A stretch of DNA of 56,157 nt from contig JAENRP010000250.1 in assembly GCA_024741835.1 (NCBI GenBank), positions 9,904 through 66,060 of the forward strand, read 5' to 3'. Below are positions 36,020 to 47,599 of the stretch, one piece after another. The stretch comes from Diplocarpon mali. Its lineage: Eukaryota > Ascomycota > Leotiomycetes > Helotiales > Drepanopezizaceae. The position numbers and the translations under genes are program-made. Under the pieces are notes generated by a model. It made no database searches and was not told where the DNA came from. It worked only from the letters and a program-made list of their open reading frames with translations. Position 1 is the stretch's first letter. Each line of letters starts with the position of its first letter.

Positions 36020-36766
36020 TCAAGTTTTCTTTTTGCGATCCATCTCACTTTGTATTTTAGCGACGGTGTTGGGGGCCGGGTTCGAATTTGAATTATGTAC
36101 ATGACAATACCTCCAGAGAAAACAAGCCAGCAGTAGATACTCTCAACGATATATAGATATTCATGATCATGACAGACTCCCTCAGAAGCTTCCGTTGTTC
36201 CACTCTCCATTTTAATTGATTGTCTCGTTCGGCGAGGTATTTGGACTTCTCATGTTGCGCCAGACTCGGGCTTTGCCTCTGCTTGATTTGAGGCAGTTGA
36301 GAGGGAGATCTACCATGCTTCCCCGAGTGATCTGTTGATCAATCTTTCTCACCCGTTCAACGTTCAATATTTGGGCTCCCCTATCTTGGGCTAATATTAT
36401 ACCGGCCTGTGCGGATCCTTGTTCGCCTCGAGCTGCAGCGACGTCGTTCGAAACAAGTGTTGTCCACGAGCTGTGCTGGATCCTGAAGTATGCAGCCGAG
36501 GGGGTGGAGAGGTTATAAGGAAGGGAGGGATGACTCTTTGAATTCTGTCAGTTTTGAGGCCGGTTGCTGACTGGACTGTAGTAGTCGTAGTTCCTGGTAG
36601 GTCTGCTAGCTCGCTATCCTCAAGCTATAGCAGCCATGAATATACGCGGGAGCTCATGTCAGCGAGTTCAACTCGCTCATGCGGATATACGACGATGAGT
36701 ACGAAGTAGCCTCGACCACATCTTGTCGTCGTGTTGTAAAAGCTACTATTCGAAATCTTGTACATA

Positions 36767-36768
<2 letters not shown>

Positions 36769-36797
<29 letters not shown>

Positions 36798-36817
36798 CCC
36801 CCCTCTCTCTCTCTCAT
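36769..36817 (+). repeat. (CT)n microsatellite
   Basis: A near-perfect CT dinucleotide run broken by a short C run in the middle (about 36797-36803). It lies in non-coding DNA downstream of the PLC-like gene. Confidence 0.95.
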
Positions 36818-38330
36818 CTGTGCGCAGCGATATTTGATGTTTATTACGCAAACGGGAAAGAGATAGGAGCCTTTTCAATCCCGAAAAAAGTTCAAACTTG
36901 TCTGAATGATCCTGGAGATATTTACGTGGACGCGTGCGCTGGGGATGTGGGGATCAGGATCTTGTCTTTCGTGATTCATTGAACTAGAGCTGGTAACTAG
37001 AAAAGCGGGATTGAACTCTCTGCGAGGTATGATATTTACCAAGCTGTTTGGTGCCTAAAGAGAGAGCGTGGGAGACTCTGACGGTTAGGCGGGTGGTTTG
37101 AAAGGCCAATGGTAAGTTCTGCGATAGTGGAATTGAGCTCCTCTAAAGGTGTTGCGAGGAGTTAGCGCGTATGAAGGTCGGTAGGTATATATACAATTTA
37201 AATCTTGAAATCTTCTTAATGTAAGCTGGCTTTGATCTGATCCTTTTCGCTAGTATCATATTGTATTGATACTAAGCCGCGAGACTAAACATCACCCTTT
37301 AATTAATGTTTACTATTATTTTTAATTTTTTATTTTCTGTTTTAGCCTTTCTTCTCTTATGAGATGTTTTGAGTTGTAGTGGGATGGAAATTCCAAATAT
37401 ATTGTGAAGAAAGAATGCTTGCAGAGAGGAGTTGTTGCAAACACAATAAAGCGGTCAGCTGTAAGCTTGAGGTTTGAGAGAAGTTATCTAGGCAAGAAAA
37501 GGATGAAAGGCGTAGACTGTAGAACGTAGAGACCGCAGGCTCTGTATTAGCGGGACTGTGTCTCACGCACCGCTGTTTTGCTATTCTAAGTATATCGATT
37601 GTTCACGGTCGATACTGCGCGATGGTAGAGAGCACGGCTTCACAGGCCTAAGGGATAAACGGTAAGTGAATGTAGTATGAAGCGACTGACAATGGCCGAT
37701 CACTACGTAAAATCAATCGAGTCGTGTATCAAATGAATCCTATTTCCAACATAGAGAGGGGAGGGAAGGGAGTGTCTTTTGGAGGTGTCCTGTCAATGCT
37801 TAAATATCCTTATTACAAGCTTCTTATTTTGCACGAAAAATCCACTCAAAACAGTGGCCTTTCTGAACTGAAAACTGCAAGATCTTTAAACTCGCTTTCT
37901 GCGAATCGTAGCAAGCGTTTCGTCATGAGCGAGTAACTGCATCTGACTTTCATCTTCTCGACTTATGGGCCGAAACTCGACAGCATCCTAAGGAAGCAAG
38001 CAATATAGTAGGGAAATATCATTACTTACATCTTTTAATATCAAACACCTCTAAGCTTGTACTGGTGCTTCAAAACACGAACATTACACCATATACACAG
38101 CAGGATCAGTCGGCCGGATAGGTGTGCTGCTATCGTTGGTTGGCGTTTGCTAAGCGAGTAAGTAAACACTTAGCGGAGACGCTTTCAACTCAACTCCATA
38201 CCCTGATCCCCTTCCTTCTTGACCTCTGTATATAACAAGTCCTATCCCAAGAGAACCTAGCCTGCCGCACTATTTTAAGAACCTTAAATCCCCAAGGGAG
38301 GAAACCAAGATCAACTCAACCCTCCAGGAA

Positions 38331-38571
38331 ATGAGTCGAGAGATTATCTCCCCCGGAGTCGCACAGCAGCCACCAGCGTCACCGGGAACAATATCCTCAA
38401 GGTGCTAGTACTACTCGCCACCACAACTCAGTAAAACGCTATCTCCGTGGACCATGCCGCCTGCATCTCGTCCAAGACTTGTAGAACAGTGCAAGGGTGG
38501 CTATTCTGGAGGCAGCCTCGCTCGCTATCTCTCCAGCTACCTCTTAAACTACGTCCCACAACTCCGGCTGT
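38331..38571 (+). pseudogene. Short decayed coding relic, unclassified
   Basis: From the ATG at 38331 (MSREIISPGVAQQPP) a phase reads to the TAA at 38569-38571 with one internal TAG. Protein-like composition (EQCKGGYSGGSLARYLSSYLL) continues in pieces further right with more TAG/TAA. No family is recognised. The stop type and surrounding AT-rich DNA suggest a RIP-touched relic, but a chance frame cannot be excluded. Confidence 0.2.
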
Positions 38572-38769
38572 AACTCCGGCTGCTTCTATAGAACAACGAA
38601 TCGGTATAGTACGGTATATTGATGTACGAGAAGAGCGTACGCAGAGCAGCTACCCGTGTGTCTTAGCACCGTGCTTGGGGTTAGACATTCCTAAGAGCCT
38701 GGCTCGTTTATCGCAAGGTGGTATCTGCAGTTTGCCGGTACAACGTGTGTGAATACTACTTTTACTATG

Positions 38770-39110
38770 CATATTTGGATAGTAGTGCGGTGCGGTGGGT
38801 TGTTGGCCATAGCCCAGATGGTGGCTATTTATTTTCCCTCTTGATATGCTATTAATTCTAAACTAAATAGAGCGAGTAGGAAACGCTTTACTGTAGTTTA
38901 TATATAAGGAGAAAACTAGTATTAAATTTCTCATATCCTTCACTATTCAGGCTAGTATACCTGTAGTTCCCGATTGCTTAGAAAAGAGTCTAACTTGTGC
39001 CTTCGTCGATAGTTATACCCTCTAGGTCTTGGGCGAGTACGTTCTTAAAAGTTGCCTAGTCAAAATCAACTCGCCTTAGGTTCTCTACTGTTTTAAGATA
39101 AGCCCTTCTC
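38770..39110 (-). pseudogene. Decayed coding relic on the minus strand, unclassified repeat
   Basis: Minus-strand reading from about 39110 to 38770 gives protein-like blocks (ATFKNVLAQDLEGITIDEG; SEGYEKFNTSFLL; RFLLALFSLELIAYQEG; IATIWAMANNPPH). TAG/TAA codons interrupt it at several places, and there is at least one shift of phase. The stops could all derive from CAG/CAA. I do not recognise the family. It looks like part of a larger repeated gene or element that was inactivated. Confidence 0.3.
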
Positions 39111-41010
39111 ACCTATGGGGGCTATTTATTTAATTACTATTAAGCATTTTGCTAGTCGTTAGCAGCTATTTGACTATAAACCTTCTTATCAAGTTTTGAT
39201 AAATTCTCGAAACATATTCTTGTCTTCCTCCTTCTCTTTATATACTATAACCCGTATCTCTTTCCTTTTGATCCTTTACTAAGTCTTTCCTTTAATGAAA
39301 GGTATATATTTAGATAATCCTAGAGTACGCAAATGAATGTCTAAAGTAGAGGGTAATTTCAAACGAGCTAGTATAAAACTTTTTTCATTCCGAAGCTTTC
39401 CATAATTTCTGGCTTTGGTCGACTCAGGGTTTGATTATTTACAGTCAAAAGGACTTAATCTCGGCTCTGCAGGCTCTCAAAAGAGCTGGAGGTTCATCAG
39501 AGGCACCGCGCACAGGTGCTGTGTCGTCTTATCCCTGGTGGCTATTCTTGTTTGAGTGTACTTTGGTAATCTTTTTCTAATGTTGCTGGTTTTGGTTCTT
39601 GGGTGATATAATACCGAGATATTCTCTAGTGGGGAAGAGGGGTATGTCTTGGGCTTAGACTACGTTGGGCTGGATTAGATTGTGTTGACATAGTAGCTTT
39701 ACGCTGTGCTAAAAACATGTTTGAATTACCGTGTAGTCGTGCGGTACTGTAGGAATAACCTTAATCTTCACAATTACCTCTACTGGGGGTATGATAAACA
39801 TTATGGCATATTGTGGTCCAGTAGGGATAACCTTAACCTAAAGAATAAGTTTAATCTCAACCCGCATCAAGAAACTTGTTTTGACAATACCTGTTTAAAC
39901 TATACTGTACCATACATTACCATAGAATAAAAAACCCTCCTCCATGAGAACCAGTGAAAAGAGTAGAGCAATCTCAGCACCATATCCCTACTTCTCCTCC
40001 CCTCTATTCTCTGTTATTAGAAACACACGTCCAACTCTACACCCAACTCCATATCCAACTCCATAGTAAAAACACAAAATCTCTATACGAACCCTCTTCT
40101 TGAGGAAAAAAAAGGTATATACTATGAAGCAGCATCAAAACCTCCGCCTTGCTCGCTTGCGAGTTGAAAATCCCCAACCTATCTTCGCTGCAGGCAGGCA
40201 GGCAGGCAGCAGGCAGTCAAGATGCAAGGCGCCGAGCTGCAGAGTGAGAGACAGTTTGAGTCGTGCTTGTGCTTGTGTATACCCAAGTGATTAGATTCGC
40301 ATGATATAGTAAGCATGCGTTAAATTTCTTTTATTACAGGGGCGTAAATTATGAGCTGAGATTTACAACCCATACTATGCAAGATTCGGGAAGATTAGTG
40401 ATAAAATGAAGATGGAGATGAAGCGTAGAGGCAGAATACAAAAGACAAGAAACAAGAGCATGAAAATGAAAAGTACAGAAAAAGAGTAATAGATCAAACC
40501 AATAAAACTAGATGTAGTTTCAAAAAACCAATGTCATCCTAGAAAGCGATATCCTAGTCCATATCTAATCATGTTTCTCTGCTCTCTAAATTCTCTTAGA
40601 TGGTTAGGGTAAATTTTGCAGAAAGCATCCAGCATATATTACACACAAGACCTCGAGGGTATACCTGGGCGACCTTGATTCAAAAATACAAGAAAGTAGC
40701 TAATCTATCCTGACCGAAACTGCTGTCCAATGCCTATCTTTTCATACTACCTAACAGTCAAACGTTACCTCATGCTCATAACCTAATCTTAGCAAAGTCA
40801 TGCACTTGTAACATCACCACCACCCCTGGGCACGGCTACAACCACATCACATATTCCTGTTTTAGTTCCTGTCTCTATCAATCGATTTCTCTGGCTCTGA
40901 ACCGACCTCGAGCTCGACTCCGCGGCAGCACTCGTCCTCACATGTGCAGTTGCACAATCAACAATGACCGCATCTGCCTTTTCCATACGTACTGGTAGTC
41001 AGTCGTCAGG

Positions 41011-41021
41011 CTCGTAACGAG
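41011..41021. promoter_or_regulatory. CTCGTAACGAG motif, copy 1
   Basis: An exact 11-mer with inverted arms CTCGT/ACGAG around one base. It is followed by CGCCGGCGC, a sequence also found next to copy 3. It lies 2.3 kb upstream of the multicopper oxidase start. The function is inferred only from recurrence around this locus. Confidence 0.3.
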
Positions 41022-43299
41022 CGCCGGCGCAGGACTCCCGATGATTACAGACACAACAGAGAATGTGCCACAGGCACCGCTGCAGTGCTGATCAGAGACC
41101 ATCTTCGCCACCATCTTCGTTGTCAACGTCGAGTTCGTTCAGCTCGTTTCAGTCTGACCAGGACGTCGATTCCGAGCTCTTTCGCTCTCATCCCACGTGC
41201 CCAGTTGGAACGACTGGGCAATTCAGACCGGAGCAACTTTTTGTCCGGTCAAGACCTGCTGAGCCACCGAGCAGGTCGACTATAGCTAGGACCTTGGGGT
41301 GAGGGCATGGTGTTCGATACATCGGAATTCATAAGGTGCGTGATGACTGCTGATCGTATAGAGGCGCAATGAATTCCGACCATACAGAGTTGTGACATCT
41401 ATCAGTCGGATGCCTAGGTAGAGTTCGACTTTCCTTGCATCGTCAGCACGGCAGAAGAATCCCAACCTAGGTACTCAATTTTGACTAGCTTCTTCACCCA
41501 AGTCCAGAGGAAGACTTCAAACCTGCAGCGCTCGCACACGCCGCACTTGTATATCTAATCCCCTTATGTTACTTTGTCCGCATGAGATGGTGGCAACCAC
41601 GCGTGTCCTTCCCAGACTTCCGACTTTGCCTGGCTGATAACAGACGGGGAGCAATTGCACCAGATCCGAGTGGAGAGAAGCAAGTACTACTTGTGCTGTA
41701 TAGGAACGTGCGAGTACCGCGCAGGAAGGGAAACCACCGTCCCAGGCCGTGCTCGCCGCCGGGAAAGCCAGTACTCGTGAGCCCAAGTGCAATGCCCATA
41801 TTGCAGGCTGAGATGTCAGTAACGAGGCTCTCGAATCGGGACCACTCGAATGCTGCTCTGGGAAGAGAAACCGGTGGGAAAGAAAAAAGGAATGGGATCC
41901 CTAAATACTCTTCCTCGATGCCCGTCCAAATCTCAGAACCCGCGTCCATGAGCTGTACTCCTCGGCGTGCTTGTTTCATCTCGAAGCCCGGCTTTGTTCA
42001 CTCTCCCTTGCACGTTCCGTCTGGTCCGGCCGGGGGAGGCATAGCTATGGATCCCACCAATCCACGTTACCCGAGCGGTTGCGGATCGGCTCTGCGGGCT
42101 TGAATGGTACTCGTAGTTTCCGCTGTCGATGAGATCATGAGATGAAGCAAGATAGCTCGCAACGCGATGCCTCCCATCATGACTGAACGTGCGGCCTTGA
42201 TACGCAAACTTAGCAGTTCTGCTCAGCTCAGGCCCAAATACCTGGCCTGCCTGCTCGAGGCAGCTGACCGCGGGTTCATTCCTGGACTGGATGAGGGGAC
42301 CTCCGGACATGCTACGAGACTGTAGCATACAGTTCTGCGGAGTGCTGAATATCTGCACTGTCCTTTGAGATCTGCAGGATGACTTGTCCAAGTAAGCGGC
42401 ATGGAAAGTCAACAAGCAACAAGCGAGAACCGATATTCGATATTCGATATTCGATCCTTGAATCTCGCTCCTGCGCGCCCCCGTGGCGTCGTCGTGTTCC
42501 GACAATTGATTGTCACCGGGCCTCAGCAATCCCAACCCATCCCATCTCATCGCCTCGCATCACATCAATACGAGCATGCGGCGACCGAGAGCTGCAGCAC
42601 CGAGCCGTGCGTCTGCGCCGAGACAATCGGAAATCATGACTTCCAGTCCATCCAGCCCCGACCCGCCAGAGAAAGCCGTGGGTGCATTGCATGGGTCGGC
42701 TTTACTTGGCATTCCGCTCCGTCCCACCAGAGCCCCGAGGCCCGAGTCCGCCCCACCGCGGAGACTCTTGGCCCTGCGCCGATCAATTACACAGTCCTTT
42801 GTCTGTATGGAAAGCTTCCGTGCCAGGGGGGGGGCGTTCTCGCTTAGAATAATAATAATGCGCGACCTTGTTGATCATCGAGGCGGTCACCAGTCTTCAG
42901 GGTGCATGCGAGCTCCCCAGCTATCGTCTCATCTCGCCGGGTCTACTGCAAGGTACCAAGATGCACCATAACGGTCAGCGTCTCCTGTCCAACGCTGTCG
43001 TACTCGGACGCAGCAGATATTCCACATACCCGCAGCGGCGCATGGGACCTTCAAGGAGCCCTGGCTGCCGGCGAGAGTTGTTCTTCGAAAGCAACACATG
43101 GCATGCTCGAGATGTTCTTAGCAGCGGCTTAAGAAAGAAATGTTGTTCCCGGAAATTCTGGTCGAGGGTATCTCCTGTCTTAAGTCTCTCGGACCCCCGG
43201 ATTCAGCTCGCCCCCCACTCAGAAGCTCCAGCAGACGTACCCTGCCTCCTAATCCTAATCCATAATTGCCCGTTCCCTCTGTCTATCACTCAAGTTACC

Positions 43300-45081
43300 A
43301 TGTTCAAGAAGTTCGTGACTGTGATCTTGCTGGTGTCCGTGGCTCTGGCAAAGGTGGTTACTTACGACTGGAGCATCGACTGGGTGACGGCAGCACCTGA
43401 TAACTTCACCAGACAAGTTATTGGCATCAATGGCAGGTTCCCTCTGCCTGATATCCAGGCCACGGTTGGTGATAATGTGATTATCAACGTTTTCAACAAT
43501 CTGGGAGATGAGTCAACCTCGATACACTTCCATGGCATAGACCAGTCTGGAACCCAGTTTTCAGATGGCCCCTCTGGAGTTACTCAATGCCCCATCCCGC
43601 CGGGAGCGTCGCTGAAATACGACTTCATAGTATGTTATTTTGCAGGCCATGGATCGGTGAAGCCTGCGGCAAATAAACTGACAAGTTGAGGTCGACAAAC
43701 CAGGAACTTACTGGTACCACTCCCACAACAGAGGACAGTACCCAGATGGACTGAGAGGTAGGTCAGCCGAAAGATTCCAACCGCCCAAGTTGACGAGACA
43801 AGGTGCTCTGCTCGTGGCCGATCCAAGCGACCCATACGCCGGACAGTACGACGAGGAGCTCGTCCTCACACTCTCTGACTGGTACCATACCCGAGTTCCG
43901 ACTCTGATTACTTCAATGCTGTCCACATCGAACCCACTTGCCCTTCCCCCCTTTCCAGACGCCCTTCTGGTAGACGAGAGCAGCAGGGCGACCTGGAACT
44001 GGACACCCGGCAAAACCTACAAGGTCCACATAATCAGCTTCGCAGCTTTCGCATCCGTCTTCCTAGAAATCGACGGCCATCCACTGCGCATCATAGCCGT
44101 CGATGGAAGTTACACTGTGCCGGAGGAAACACTCCAGCTTCGGGTGCTGGCCGGGCAGAGATACACGGTGCTCATAGAAGCACAGTACTCCACGAGCAGA
44201 AACTATGCCTTTCTGGCGTGTCTTGATGTGAATCGCGATTTTACCAACACTGCCGAAACGCTGGTGTGGCCCCACAATATCACCGGTCAGATCGTATATG
44301 ATCCGGCAAAAGCTCTCGCGCCGACATACGTCGTGCATCAGTGGAGGCCTTTGGATGACTTTACTCTGGTGGCTCTGGATGGCCAAGAACTGCTCGGATC
44401 CTGCGAGAAGGTCGATAAGGAGATCACTTTGGACTTCAACTTCCAGTTGGATGCCACGGGAGTTCCAAGGCAGGTTGAGCGGAGCATGAGCGGAAGACAG
44501 CGCTGACTTTGCCCAGAACTTACTTCAACAACATCACATATATCCCCCAGAAGGTGCCTACCTTCTTCACAGCCATCACTGCTGGCACCTCCAACACTGA
44601 CCCTGCCATCTACGGCGCTGTCAACCCGTTCGTGGTCAGCAAGGGTGACATCGTGCAGATCACAATCAATAACCTCGATGTAGCAATCCATCCTTTCCAC
44701 CTGCACGGCCACCAGGTCCAAGTAGTCGAGCGACCAGCCAGCGGCCAGGGCCGATACTCAGGCCAAGAGGGAAACTTTCCGGCCATTCCCATGAAGCGCG
44801 ACACCTACGCCGTTAACGCGAACAGCTACGCTGTGATTCGCTTCCAGGCAAACAACCCGGGCGTCTGGCTCATCCATTGCCATATCGAATGGCACGTTAT
44901 CATGGGCCTGACGGCGACCATCATTGAAGCCCCAGAGCTGCTGCAAGGAATCTCCATCCCCGCGGACCACAAAGCCAACTGCGACGCGCAGGGCATCCCG
45001 ACTGCAGGAAACGCTGCGGGAAACACAGTCAACTACACGGACTTGACTGGTGCCAATACCACCCCCGAGTTCCCAGAGTAA
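43300..45081 (+). CDS. Secreted multicopper oxidase, Fet3/Abr1-like
   Basis: Exons 43300-43629, 43691-43757, 43803-44469, 44517-45081; 542 aa. A signal peptide (about 1-17, VTVILLVSVALA) precedes three cupredoxin domains. All four copper ligand motifs are present: HFHG (H76, H78), WYHSHN (H120, H122), HPFHLHGH (from H413) and HCHIEWH (from H475). Overall sequence (YDWSIDWVTAAPDN, GINGRFPLPDIQATVGD, GPSGVTQCPIPPG, NAAGNT near the end) places it with Fet3-type ferroxidases and Abr1-like pigment oxidases. Of the Fet3 iron residues, the Asp before HPFHLHGH is kept (D409), but the Glu185 region (219-225) does not align with a Glu. There is no C-terminal membrane anchor in this model. Intron 3 is GC-AG. 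With the PKS 2.5 kb away, a role in oxidising a polyketide pigment precursor is likelier than iron uptake (inference). A longer in-phase start at 42868 was rejected because it would bury the signal peptide. Confidence 0.9.
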
Positions 45082-45832
45082 GATATGATTCCCGGGAGAT
45101 TGTCCTTCACAGCTAATGTTCCGCAGTGCAATACTTCCGAAGCGGATGGTCAAGGCACCCACGGCATTTGGGCGTTCAGCACTGTATCCCCGACGGCCTC
45201 GCCCTCCGTATCCGCGACGGGTTCCTGCATTCTAGAGCGGGTATGGTTCGCTCAGCGGCTGCGTAGAAAACTCGATGTGTGTAGCGTGTCTGCGAACAAA
45301 CTGCGCGTCGAGGCGAAGCCAGGGAAAGATCCTTGTATGGCCAACCCCTCGGCTGGGACATCTGCTGAAGATATATATCTGAGCCGATGGTCGTTGCACT
45401 TTTTCAACTGTGGCTGTGGGGACGTTGTGCGTCGATAGTCCATCTACGAGGGAAACGGAGATATTGTACGTCGCGGTGGAAATCTTTTTCTCTGTCCAAG
45501 CGTGTTGCATAGGTTGCATAGTAGCGATGGGTGTTTCCGGTATATGAAGGAAGGATTGTAGTGAAGGAGACGAGATTTACCCTTGGTCGGGGACTGGACT
45601 AAAGCTACCAGTCTTACTGTATCAGGTTAGTACGATATTAAGGTTAATACTAGCGTATAAGCAAGTTTGATAACTCTGCACGACACCTCTGAGTTGAGTT
45701 ATTATACGCAAGCTCGTGCATCCCTCTCATTGTACAGTAGAGGACTGCAATTGACTTGAAGGCAATCGAACGCGACTCTCCCGATACATACTTCACTTGT
45801 CACTCGACAAATCACTTTATCTCTCCATTTAT

Positions 45833-45856
45833 ACGTGGATCACGTGGATCACGTGG
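45833..45856. promoter_or_regulatory. Tandem ACGTGGATC repeats with two CACGTG E-boxes
   Basis: Two full ACGTGGATC units (45833-45841, 45842-45850) and a partial third create two perfect CACGTG palindromes (45841-45846 and 45850-45855) nine bases apart, plus a TACGTG at 45832-45837. CACGTG is the classical site for bHLH regulators. Binding here is inference. Confidence 0.4.
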
Positions 45857-46477
45857 TGCATTACTATCCCATCTTCTGCCCGTGGGATATCGACATTGCA
45901 GAAAGCTTCAACGTCCGCTGTGCAACCGTCAAGGACCTGAACGACAGCCCAGCCACGACCTCTGATGCATTAAGCTGTAGGTCACCGTTATCCCGCGAAA
46001 CGTGTCCAGGTCCCGAGAATGCTGCTGTGATTGATGCTGTGGTCAGAACCTTCATGGGTTCAGCAGTGGTGGTGTTGAGGTGTACCGACAGCATCAGACA
46101 GAAACAGACTTGGGCTGCAGCTTCAGAAGAATTTGGCTGCAAGAGATCATTGGGATGAAAACATACCAGGTCAGGATTCTCTATTGCTTTGTCCCCATGA
46201 TTCGAATCGAATCGCATTTGCCAGAAATCGAATGATATCCTCATTTGTTTGGCCGTCCGGTGTACGAGATGCCATGCCAGTCTTTGTTTCATGACTCCAT
46301 TCGGAGCGCATTTACTGTTCATTGATTAATCCCCTGCTTTATTTGATTTTTTGTGGTCGAGATATCATTCCCAGTCCGCTGCACGGTTTCAAACATACTT
46401 GTTCGGCCCCACGGACCTGTCCTGGTCTTGTCAGATGCACAGGTGCCCTGCAGTATCAGACCCGTACGAGTAGAGTA

Positions 46478-46488
46478 CTCGTAACGAG
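46478..46488. promoter_or_regulatory. CTCGTAACGAG motif, copy 2
   Basis: An exact copy of the 11-mer, located 1.1 kb upstream of the PKS start codon. Confidence 0.3.
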
Positions 46489-46575
46489 CACTTTCTGCTG
46501 TGCAGAACAAGCGGCCTCAGTTCATTGCGCCCGCATTTGACGCTGGTCGATGGGCATCATGATAACTGCGGCAAG

Positions 46576-46586
46576 CTCGTAACGAG
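46576..46586. promoter_or_regulatory. CTCGTAACGAG motif, copy 3
   Basis: An exact copy of the 11-mer, 98 bp after copy 2. It is followed by GCGCCGGC as at copy 1, so the similarity at these two sites extends beyond the 11 bases. Confidence 0.3.
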
Positions 46587-47599
46587 GCGCCGGCCCAGCA
46601 TTACAGAATGTACGATGCTGCTAAGGTCACTCATCCATTCATTGATTTATGATGTGTGTTTACGACGGTGACTAGCTTTGGATTACCGATCACTTATTCC
46701 ACCTCCGTTCCGTATCGTACCGTACCATATTTGGGACCTACTTGCGAATTGTGGAAATGCACGGTTCCGGAGCTTGGGGGATGTCCGTCGGATGAGGGTA
46801 CAGTACTGGTGCGAGTAAAGAGGGACGGCCTCGGCAACAACATCAACACCACGCCATGCCACCCTCAGACTGTCAGATTGTCAGATTGCCAGAATATCAG
46901 ACTACACCCAGGACCCAGCAAGGATATTCATTATTAATCATGGATGCCGTAATCAGTTACGCCCTTCATATCCTCACCATCCTACACAGTATTAGCCGCA
47001 AGGGTGCTGTTCCAGCTTTTCCATTCTCGGTATCGGCCTTTGGGCCAATAGATCTTTGACGATATATTTCTTCTCCATTGCGGGGGATACTCGAGCCTCG
47101 ATCACCTCGCGCCGGACCATAACGATCCAATGAACCCCATCCGGACATTTGGATGTCTAGTGTACATCAGAGTTCTCGTCCCCCCACTTGTTCCTGATAT
47201 CGTCACGCTCTTTGAGATTGGGCTTGACACTATGTCCCAGAGAGTATCATCCTGGAACCAAATTGCATGAGCACAGTTGGTGATGTCGATCGTGCTCGGT
47301 GACCGAGAGCATGTGAGCCCATAGCAAGCCATCCGTGGCGTGTCAGGGGACTGTCCATGTCAATTTGAGAGGGGGATATGGTGCCAGCGTTCTGATAATC
47401 TCTGACACCTTCTCGGGCGGGATCGAGCCGCCCTCGGAATAGAATAGACAAGGATCAGTGCGAGCGCCATAGAGATTTCTCCACAAAAGCTGAACTTCAC
47501 AGATCTGATATAGAAATAAGGGCACCACGTCCTGGATCTGATGCCGCGTCTCTTCGTCCATCTGCACTTGCGAACCTGCCTTGACGAATCTCTCTGACC

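Larger units (their letters stand above)
36020..43299. other. Gene-poor 7.3-kb stretch with decayed repeats
   Basis: I find no intact gene. The stretch includes a (CT)n microsatellite (36769-36817), AT-rich patches (about 37150-38050 and 38800-39350), two decayed coding relics listed separately, a pair of 19-bp near-identical direct repeats 72 bp apart (39749-39767 and 39821-39839), GGCA repeats at about 40192-40213, and three tandem CGATATT units (42431-42452). Open frames at 41582-42103 (+) and 41933-42550 (-) overlap antisense and resemble nothing I know. The right end is the promoter of the multicopper oxidase gene. Confidence 0.5.
45082..47599. other. Intergenic region between multicopper oxidase and PKS
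   Basis: 2.5 kb without a supported gene. It carries two CTCGTAACGAG copies and a tandem CACGTG cluster, listed separately. The minus-strand frame 45864-46322 has no recognisable domain and spans the CACGTG cluster edge. Both flanking genes are on the plus strand, so most of this should be the 3' UTR of the oxidase plus the PKS promoter. Confidence 0.55.

Noticed and set aside
41933..42550. A 205-codon minus-strand frame upstream of the oxidase, considered as a linked regulator gene
   Set aside because: No zinc cluster, bHLH or other motif, and an equally long antisense frame overlaps it.
42868..43299. In-phase upstream extension of the copper oxidase
   Set aside because: It would place about 144 residues before a clear secretion signal. 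The ATG at 43300 gives a standard signal peptide.
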